A program made the position numbers and the translations under genes. From positions 1 to 38,899 of the forward strand of contig JAQBQD010000191.1 of the NCBI GenBank assembly GCA_028287185.1: a stretch of 38,899 bases of DNA, read 5' to 3'. The stretch is from Gemmatimonadota bacterium. GTDB taxonomy: Bacteria > Gemmatimonadota > Gemmatimonadetes > Longimicrobiales > Longimicrobiaceae. The notes under the pieces are model-generated. The model was not told where the DNA came from. It saw only the letters and a list, made by a program, of their open reading frames with translations, and searched no databases. Each line of letters begins with the position of its first letter. The first letter of the stretch is position 1. Below are positions 33,478 to 38,899 of the stretch, piece by piece.

Positions 33478-34814
33478 GGCAGCACCTCCCGTCCGACCAC
33501 CTGGTCCAGCGCCGCCAGGCTCTTCGCGAAGTCGGCGAGCGCGCGATGGTACGCCAGTTCGGCGTTGAAGACGGCCGCCTGGTTCTCCATCAGCGTGAGG
33601 AAGTCCACCTTTCCGGCCGGGTAGCTGGCGGTGGCCGCCTCCAGCGAGGCGCGCGACTGCGGCAGGATCGCGGTGACGTACAGGGCGAGCTGCGAGCGCT
33701 CCCGCTCCAGGTCGGCGTACCGGCGGGCCACCTCGCCGCGCACCTCGTTGTGCTTCTCATGGTGCTCCGCGTCCAGGGCGGCGCTTTCCGCCCGCGCTTC
33801 GGCGAGCGCCGCGTCCTGCCGCGCGGCGCGGTGGACGGGGAGTGGAACGGACACGGTGGCGGAGACCATGTCGGAGAGCCGGTTCCGCTGGCCGTACTGG
33901 AGCGACACGTCGAAGTCCGGCAGGTGCTCGCGGCGGGCCAGCTCCACGCGGGCGGCCTGCGCCTCCAGCATCGCGCCGTGCTCGCGCAGCATGGGGCTGC
34001 TCTGGACGGCCATCTCCTGCACGCTCTCCAGGGGCGGCAGGGGGGAGTCCGCCGCGCGCGCGCCGAGCGTGGGCGAGACGAAGCGGATCCGGCGCGGGTC
34101 GGCGCCCACGGCTGCGCGGACCACCGCGTCGGGGATCACCGCCGGCGGAAGCGGGGCCTCAGTGGGGCGGTCCAGCGCCTCGTTGAGCCGGGCCGCCTCG
34201 GAGCGATGCTGCTCCGCGAGCATCGCGCCCTGCTCGGCGAGGCGCGACGCCTCCAACCGGGCACGGATCACGTCCTGCTGCGAGCTCATTCCCACCCGGT
34301 AGTTGGCCTCGGCAAGGCCTGCGAAGCGCACCAGGAGCTGCTGCGTACGGGCGGTGATCTCCATCGCCCGGTCCAGGTAGGCGAGCTCGTAGTACGGTTC
34401 CCGCACGCGGCGGATGACGTCCTGGCGCGCCACCTCCACTGCCGCCTCGGCGGAGCGCACCTCGCCCTCCGCGGCACGCCTGCGGAGGGCGAGCTTGCCG
34501 GGATACGGGAGCGACTGGGACACGCCGACCATCTTCATCGTCATGAAGTCGCCGAAGCCCGGCTCGCTCACGGGGAAGTTCTGGATCCCTGCCATCAGCA
34601 TGGGATCGGGGCGCGTGCCGGCCGGGGCGACGCGGGCGCGCGCGGCGTCCAAGCGGGCGACCGCGGCATGGACGGCCGGGTGCACGGCCACGGCGTGCGC
34701 CACCAGCGAGTCGAGGGGGGCGATGCGTATGGGTGCGGCAGGATGCGCCTGGGCCGCCAGCGGAACGGCAGACAGCAGGAGCAGCCCCGGCCACGACAGC
34801 GTGGGGACTCTCAC
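33474..34814 (-). CDS. TolC/CusC-family outer-membrane efflux protein
   Basis: 446 aa from GTG 34814, supported by AAGGAGAG about 9 bp upstream. The signal peptide is VRVPTLSWPGLLLLSAVPLAAQA; it lacks a lipobox cysteine, unlike E. coli CusC. Two repeated outer-membrane efflux protein halves follow, of alternating long helices and beta strands (SLVAHAVAVHPAVHAAVARL with PDPMLMAGIQNFP, and SVQEMAVQSSPMLREHGAML with PDFDVSLQYGQRN). This is the standard trimeric channel-tunnel layout. It is the exit duct for the RND pump and adaptor encoded directly downstream with 4-bp overlap. The 123-bp gap upstream contains a hairpin. The extra methionines around residues 70-95 (MLMAG, MTMKMVG) suit a copper/silver system but are not diagnostic. 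Confidence 0.93.
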   Translation of the reverse strand: MRVPTLSWPGLLLLSAVPLAAQAHPAAPIRIAPLDSLVAHAVAVHPAVHAAVARLDAARARVAPAGTRPDPMLMAGIQNFPVSEPGFGDFMTMKMVGVSQSLPYPGKLALRRRAAEGEVRSAEAAVEVARQDVIRRVREPYYELAYLDRAMEITARTQQLLVRFAGLAEANYRVGMSSQQDVIRARLEASRLAEQGAMLAEQHRSEAARLNEALDRPTEAPLPPAVIPDAVVRAAVGADPRRIRFVSPTLGARAADSPLPPLESVQEMAVQSSPMLREHGAMLEAQAARVELARREHLPDFDVSLQYGQRNRLSDMVSATVSVPLPVHRAARQDAALAEARAESAALDAEHHEKHNEVRGEVARRYADLERERSQLALYVTAILPQSRASLEAATASYPAGKVDFLTLMENQAAVFNAELAYHRALADFAKSLAALDQVVGREVLP

Positions 34815-34840
34815 GTGTAGCTCTCCTTGGACGGGAAGAC

Positions 34841-34872
34841 GCCAGGAAGCACGAGGCTTCCGGGGGCCTGGC
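34841..34872. promoter_or_regulatory. Hairpin in the leader between the small secreted protein and the TolC-family gene
   Basis: GCCAGG (34841-34846) pairs with CCTGGC (34867-34872), and inside it GGAAGC pairs with GCTTCC around an ACGAG loop, with a five-base G bulge on one side. No T-tract follows on the minus strand. It may set mRNA stability or relative expression of the two genes. The structure was read by eye only. Confidence 0.4.
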
Positions 34873-34937
34873 GCCGCCGGGATCAGGTTCGGTCGATGTG
34901 AATCGGGAAACCAGGCCGGACGGAGGTCCGGCGGGAG

Positions 34938-35321
34938 CTACGCACGCGGAGGGTGGAAGGGGCGCGCGGAGAGGAGAAGGTGCGGAAGCCCGAGGGCGGC
35001 GGTGTGCGGCACGAGCCGCTGCTCGGACGCCACGGCGAGCGCGGGGAGCGCCGCCGTGGGGTGCGAGGTGATGACGCAGCCGCCCGAGTACGCCAGCGCG
35101 GCGGCCAGGGGGCAGTCGGTGCTCTGCGGCCGGCGCTCGTTCCCCGATGGGGAACCGGCCGGTGCATGCTGGCCCATGTCCATGCCGGCCATTGCGGCCG
35201 GCGGGGCATTCCCGCCGGGCATCCGCATGTCGCGCGTGGACGCCCACAAGCCTTCGGCCATGGAAAGGCCGAAGGCGAGCAGCGCCAGGAGCGCAAGCGG
35301 GCGGGGCAGGAACCGGATCAC
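34938..35321 (-). CDS. Small secreted Met/His-containing protein heading the efflux operon
   Basis: 127 aa from GTG 35321 with only a weak ribosome site. The N-terminal VIRFLPRPLALLALLAFGLSMA is a signal peptide or membrane anchor. It is followed by DMRMPGG and a Met/His cluster MAGMDMGQHAPAG close to the MAGMDMGAGG patch of the adaptor, then a DCPLAAALAYSGGC segment with two cysteines and a hydrophobic C-terminal stretch. I do not recognise a family; it resembles the short, variable periplasmic proteins often found at the head of copper operons. The shared Met motif and the position first in the operon argue for a periplasmic Cu/Ag-binding role (inference). Length is intact, with a stop 123 bp before the TolC-family start. 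Confidence 0.7.
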   Translation of the reverse strand: MIRFLPRPLALLALLAFGLSMAEGLWASTRDMRMPGGNAPPAAMAGMDMGQHAPAGSPSGNERRPQSTDCPLAAALAYSGGCVITSHPTAALPALAVASEQRLVPHTAALGLPHLLLSARPFHPPRA

Positions 35322-35330
35322 GCTCGGAAG

Positions 35331-36202
35331 CTATGCGATGAGTGGTGGGCCTACAAGCCCGAAACGCACAGCGCGGGTCGCGTTCAGCCTGAACCATACC
35401 CAACCGCCCAGGAAGTCTAGGTCGGCCTTCTCCAGGCCTTCGACCTCGCTCCCGCGCCCCCGCGTGAGCAGGTGCATCGCCATGCGCACGTAGTGCTGCA
35501 TGTCGCTTCGGCCGTGAAAGGAGAAGAGACGGCCGACCTCCAGCGCCAGCGCCGCGTCAGGGATCTCGAGAAACGGGGTCGTCAGAGGGACCCGGTGACG
35601 GGCGTTCATCCGGATCGAGGCGGTCGATCGGATTTTCCGCGATGCGCTCCTCACGCCACGCGCGTCGGAGCAGCCGGTTCAACGTGGCGAGGTACTTCGC
35701 GCGCGTACCCTCGGAGAGCGGGCCCGTGCGGCCTCCCCGCCGCTCGGTGAGCGGCTTCGGCGGGCGCGCCTCGATCTCCACCAGCCACGCACGGACGTCA
35801 CCGGTGGTGATCCCGCGGAGAGTGTGCTTCCCACGCCTTGCCAGAAACGTCGTCGCATGGATGAGTCGCGACTTCCGTACGCCGATTTCCTTCGCGGTGA
35901 ACATGCGCCCGCGCTTAACGCGCTTCTCGAGCCGCGCGAGGTGATACCCGACGAACGGAGCGATGCGATCCAGCGGGCCCGCCTCCATGGTCGGGATTCG
36001 TGTGGGGTAGGCCGCCTTGGCTTCCTCCAGTTCGTCCAGTCGCCAGGTGCAGAGGCGTAGGGCCTCGGTTGCGTCGAAGGTCGCCCCTGACGACTCGGGC
36101 GCCTTCAGCGCCTCCTGACGGCCCCCAGAGGGCGTAGTCGCGGAAGTCGGCGTATGCGCGCCCGTTCTTCCAGTAGATCCGGTGTTTTCGTTGACGTGGC
36201 AT
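35331..36202 (-). pseudogene. Frameshifted, C-terminally truncated tyrosine integrase (copy 2)
   Basis: Start ATG 36202 (MPRQRKHRIYWKNGRAYADF). An extra G in a G-run near 36125 shifts the frame; the next frame continues with KAPESSGATF and RLDELEEAKAAYPTRI, then a SAM-like core-binding domain (GITTGDVRAWLVEIEA, SEGTRAKYLATLNRLLRRAW). A second shift lies between about 35560 and 35610. The last frame starts the catalytic domain (HLLTRGRGSEVEGLEKADLD, with the first catalytic Arg) and stops at 35331. The HxxR box and the catalytic Tyr are absent, so it cannot be active. It lies beside the right copy of the att-like repeat, the usual place for an island integrase, and is replaced downstream by the metal-efflux operon. 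Confidence 0.8.
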
Positions 36203-36340
36203 CACGCTGCGCAGCAGGGAGGTAACTACCATCGTATGTTACCCGGGTTTGGTACCGGCAGCGGAGATCGGTTCCGTAAGCAAAGCGCGCCCACGCCGAA
36301 ACTGCCGGCTGGGCGCGCTGCACGTAATCCCGTAAGTATG

Positions 36341-36412
36341 TGGAGCGTGCCGGGATCGAACCGGCGACCTTCCGCTTGCAAAGCGGTGACAGCACGCGAT
36401 TTCACACGATCC
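36341..36412 (-). tRNA. tRNA-Ala(UGC)-like sequence with degenerate D-arm, right copy
   Basis: Anticodon arm CCGC-TTTGCAA-GCGG, T-arm GCCGG-TTCGATC-CCGGC, acceptor strand ACGCTCC and discriminator A are identical to the copy at 27.9 kb. Here the 5' strand GGATCGT pairs with the acceptor at 6 of 7 positions and total length is 72 nt. The D-arm (GAAA/TGTC around an 8-nt loop) is weak and lacks the conserved GG. It is either an element-borne degenerate tRNA or an att site derived from a tRNA-Ala gene. Confidence 0.45.
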
Positions 36413-36424
36413 AGTGTGATATAA

Positions 36425-36450
36425 CCCTAGCATTTTTCTAGGGGTTTTTG
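36425..36450 (+). terminator. Rho-independent-like terminator inside the right att-like repeat
   Basis: CCCTAG (36425-36430) and CTAGGG (36438-36443) form a perfect 6-bp stem around a 7-nt loop, followed by GTTTTTG. Read on the + strand this is an intrinsic-terminator layout. The left copy near 27992 keeps the loop but has a broken stem. Confidence 0.5.
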
Positions 36451-36521
36451 TCCAGCATGCGACGCTGGGCGACCGTATGTTACCGCGTTTGTTACCCGGT
36501 TTGTTACCCGTTTTGTTACCC

Positions 36522-36800
36522 AGCTCGCCCCGTTCTGAGCGGAACGGCCCGTTTCCGGAGAAGAGGAGCGGGAGCGCAGGCGGGTCGGGGTGCGCAGGAG
36601 GTGCCCCCCGGGCCCGGGGAGATCGGGGAACGCAGATCGCGCCCGCGCCGGGAGCTCCGGAGCGGGCGCGATCTCGCATGCTTTCGGCGGACGGAGCGCT
36701 GGGCGTGTGTAGGCCGTCAAACCGAGATGCGGCGGGGCGAATCCTCCCGCGCCGGCGAGAGGGCCCTTACGCCCCGCGGACGGAGGTAGCGAGGTCTACA
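36522..36800. other. Intergenic DNA downstream of the tandem-TE NRPS with a strong palindromic hairpin
   Basis: No gene is seen. GATCGCGCCCGC (36635-36646) and GCGGGCGCGATC (36662-36673) form a perfect 12-bp stem whose centre contains a further CCGG-GAGCTC-CGG palindrome. It lies about 130 bp past the NRPS stop and could end that transcript or guard its 3' end, although no T-run follows on either strand. Confidence 0.45.
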
Positions 36801-38899
36801 TCATCCCCGATCCTCAGCCAGGCAGGCGGCCAGGCTCGCGACGTGAGGCAGCTTCAGCGCGGTGACGTGGTTTCCCGCGCCGGCGGAAAACACCAGCCCG
36901 GGCGCCCACTGCCGCCACCCGCGCACCGTCTCCGCGAACAGCGCGCGGTTGGCGTCCGCGGCCCTGCGCGGGTCGTCCACCAGCACCAGGCGAACCGGAT
37001 CGGGATACACGCCCGAGGGGCAGTAGGTGGTACGCATGCACCGGGCGAACGTCCGCAGTGGACCGTACAGCGCCTCGTGGGTGGAACGGGCCGACATCAG
37101 CCCGTGCTGGAGCATCTTTCCATGCAGCAGCTCCAGCCGTCCCGCTTCGTCCAGGGCGCGGGCGTCCGTGGAGGTGATCCCCAGCGGCCGCTCCGCCGTG
37201 AGCTCCAGGACCTCCACGAGCTTGAGGAACGTCTCCACGCCGTCGTATTCGCGGATCGAGCCCTCGTCCGGGTCGGGCACCTCGCTGTCCACGATGGTCA
37301 GCGACGCGATGGCGCGCCCCGCGCGGCGGAGCCGCAGGGCCATCTCGAACGCGACCCATCCGCCGAAGGAATGGCCAAGCAGGTGGACGGGTCCGTCTGG
37401 CCATGCCCCGTGGACGGCGCGCAGGTAGTGCTCCGCGGCGGCCGCCACGGTGGTGTGTGGCAGGGTGCTGCCGTTGAGCCCCCGCGGCTGCAGCCCGTGC
37501 ACCGGCCACGACGCGTCCACGCACCCGCTCAGATCGATGAAGCTGGCGACGGTCGTGCCCGCCCCTGGCACGCAGAGCAGGGGCGCCACGCCCGGCTTTC
37601 CGCCACGCAGCTTCATGAGCGGCGAGGCGTCCCGCGCCCCCGCCCCGCCGTCGGCCCGCGCGGCATCCAGCCCTCGGGTGAGCGCGGCGCCCAGCACCTC
37701 GGCGTGTGGCGCGCTCATCATGGAGAGATGCGTTCCCGGCACGGCAACCACCTGGAGCAGCGGCGCGGGGAGCACGGCAGCCCAGCCGCGCGACGGGTCC
37801 GGCTCCGGGCTTCCCGCGGCGGCGAACTGGTGCACCGCCACGGGAATGGGCTGCGGGCGGTACTCCCGCAACGCGCGCTCGTGGGCGCGCAGGTGGTGCC
37901 GCATCTCGCGGAACTGGGCCACGGTCACGTGCGCGGGGATCCGCCCCTCCGCGCGGGACCGCGCCACGAACGCCTCCAGCTCGCCCTCGCCGGGCACCGG
38001 GGCATCCACGTCTGCCGGGATGCGTGCACCGGCGCGGGCGTCCGGGGCCATCCCGGCCAGGTGCAGCAGGGCACCGCTCTCGTCCGCGGCGTCACGGTGG
38101 GCCCGGCGGGGGTGGCCGGGATGGTAGCTGTCGATCAGCCCCACGAACTCCACCTGGTCGTCGTCGCCGATGAGCTGCAGGGCGATCTCGTACGCCAGCG
38201 TGCCGCCGAACGACCACCCGGCCACCCGGTACGGGCCGGTGGGCTGCACCTGCCGGATCATCCGCACCAGGCGAGCCGCCATCCCCTCCACCGTCCGTGG
38301 GGAGGCGTCCGCCAGGGAGGGTGCAGGCAAGGCGTACACCGGGACCTCAGGGTCTACGTGCGGGTGCAGCACCTGGGCATAGGCGGTGGAGCCCGCGCCC
38401 TCGTGCACCAGGAACAGCGGCGGCCGCGAGCCCGAGGGCCGGATGGGGATGGCCCGGTCGCCCCGGCCCTGCGCCTGCGGCTCCGTGTCTGGCCCCGCCC
38501 GGTCCGGCAGCGGCCCGAGGAGCCGCGCCAGCTCCGCCGGCGTGGGGGCCTCGAACAGGGCCCTGACCCCGGCGTGCAGGCCCACGTCGCGCATGCGGGC
38601 GATCACCTGCATGCCCAGGAGCGAGTGCCCGCCCAGCGCGAAGAAGTTGTCGTGCCGGCCCACCCGCTCCACGCCCAGCACCTGCCCCCAGATCTCCGCC
38701 AGCGCCTGCTCCGTCTCGCCCACGGGGGCCTCGTACGCGCGTGCGGCGTAGGCATCGCCTTCGGGCGCGGGGAGCGCCTTGCGGTCCAGCTTGCCGTTGG
38801 GCGTGAGCGGCAGCGCCTCCAGCCGCACGTACGCGGCGGGCACCATGTGCTCCGGCAGCGTCTGGCCCAGGTGCGCGCGCAGCACCTCCGCGCCCGCCG
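36801..38899 (-). CDS. NRPS C-terminal portion: A-domain tail, PCP and tandem thioesterases (5' end beyond window)
   Basis: The frame is open across the right edge, so this is the 3' part of a larger NRPS gene; residues are counted from an in-frame GTG at 38885 that is not the real start. Visible order: end of an A domain (LPEHMVPAAY, NGKLDRKALP), PCP (FFALGGHSLL, Ser88), TE1 (PPLFLVHEGAGS; GWSFGG, Ser225; FVGLIDSYHP; PGTHLSMM) and TE2 (from about 430; PLLCVPGAGTT; GHSFGG; TIVDSEVP; GNHVTALKLPH). Both thioesterases keep their Ser, Asp and His motifs. Tandem TEs occur in several lipopeptide and depsipeptide synthetases (for example lysobactin, arthrofactin), where one mainly releases or cyclises and the other may proofread. 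Because this assembly line has its own release domains, it is probably a separate pathway from the one at 1-23484. Confidence 0.93.
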   Translation of the reverse strand, partial: AGAEVLRAHLGQTLPEHMVPAAYVRLEALPLTPNGKLDRKALPAPEGDAYAARAYEAPVGETEQALAEIWGQVLGVERVGRHDNFFALGGHSLLGMQVIARMRDVGLHAGVRALFEAPTPAELARLLGPLPDRAGPDTEPQAQGRGDRAIPIRPSGSRPPLFLVHEGAGSTAYAQVLHPHVDPEVPVYALPAPSLADASPRTVEGMAARLVRMIRQVQPTGPYRVAGWSFGGTLAYEIALQLIGDDDQVEFVGLIDSYHPGHPRRAHRDAADESGALLHLAGMAPDARAGARIPADVDAPVPGEGELEAFVARSRAEGRIPAHVTVAQFREMRHHLRAHERALREYRPQPIPVAVHQFAAAGSPEPDPSRGWAAVLPAPLLQVVAVPGTHLSMMSAPHAEVLGAALTRGLDAARADGGAGARDASPLMKLRGGKPGVAPLLCVPGAGTTVASFIDLSGCVDASWPVHGLQPRGLNGSTLPHTTVAAAAEHYLRAVHGAWPDGPVHLLGHSFGGWVAFEMALRLRRAGRAIASLTIVDSEVPDPDEGSIREYDGVETFLKLVEVLELTAERPLGITSTDARALDEAGRLELLHGKMLQHGLMSARSTHEALYGPLRTFARCMRTTYCPSGVYPDPVRLVLVDDPRRAADANRALFAETVRGWRQWAPGLVFSAGAGNHVTALKLPHVASLAACLAEDRG

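Larger units (their letters stand above)
36213..36521. repeat. Att-like direct repeat with 12-bp GTTACC iterons, right copy
   Basis: Direct copy of 27781-28075. It contains GGTAAC at 36221-36226, GTTACCC at 36238-36244, the tRNA-Ala-like segment at 36341-36412, a terminator-like hairpin at 36425-36450, GTTACC at 36479-36484, and three TTTGTTACCC units starting at 36488, 36500 and 36512, exactly 12 bp apart. The inverted GGTAAC on the integrase side and the direct array on the far side resemble the arm-type sites that flank the core of an integrase attachment site. Confidence 0.72.

Noticed and set aside
36479..36521. CRISPR array or plasmid iteron origin from the 12-bp repeats
   Set aside because: The units are too short and have no spacers; there is no rep or cas gene, and the integrase and tRNA-like neighbours explain them better as recombination arm sites.

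Overview
The window is very GC-rich, and every convincing gene except one decayed transposase is on the minus strand. A Gram-negative cell is implied by an RND pump, a TolC-type channel, a periplasmic adaptor and a lipoprotein. Giant NRPS genes at this GC fit Gemmatimonadota (Longimicrobium-like) or Myxococcota. This is a guess from composition and gene content; no rRNA or marker gene is present to decide it.

Layout, read right to left in the direction of transcription. (i) 38899-36801: the 3' end of an NRPS gene (A-domain tail, PCP, two tandem thioesterases). (ii) 36.5-35.3 kb: a direct repeat carrying a tRNA-Ala(UGC)-like sequence and 12-bp GTTACC iterons, next to a frameshifted tyrosine integrase. 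(iii) 35.3-28.1 kb: a copper/silver-type efflux operon (small Met-rich secreted protein, TolC-family channel, CusB-like adaptor, CusA-like pump, Met-rich lipoprotein). (iv) 28.1-27.5 kb: a second copy of the repeat with a second, more decayed integrase 5' end. Two copies of repeat plus integrase bracket the efflux operon and define an island of about 8.4 kb. (v) 27.2-25.1 kb: a three-gene operon (winged-helix regulator, SRPBCC protein, DHFR-like reductase) behind a promoter that looks leaderless and is overlapped by a palindrome. (vi) 25.0-23.5 kb: an IS5-family transposase relic and a non-coding stretch of visibly lower GC. (vii) 23484-1: two giant co-directional genes of one assembly line. 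The first is a four-module NRPS of 4229 aa. The second is a PKS-aminotransferase-NRPS of at least 3531 aa ending in a thioesterase, whose stop lies just beyond the left edge.

Read collinearly, the second assembly line loads a serine that an FkbM-type methyltransferase embedded in the A domain may O-methylate. It then adds valine, passes a module whose A domain looks degenerate, and adds a residue with an alanine-like code tail. A malonyl unit follows, whose beta-ketone is transaminated in cis. Then come a condensation/carrier module that has lost its A domain, one more amino acid and release by a thioesterase. A malonyl extension of an aminoacyl chain followed by beta-transamination would give a beta,gamma-diamino acid. 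With the serine O-methylation and the A-less module, this makes the cluster the best candidate here for an undescribed product. Specificity codes were aligned to GrsA by eye and are tentative.
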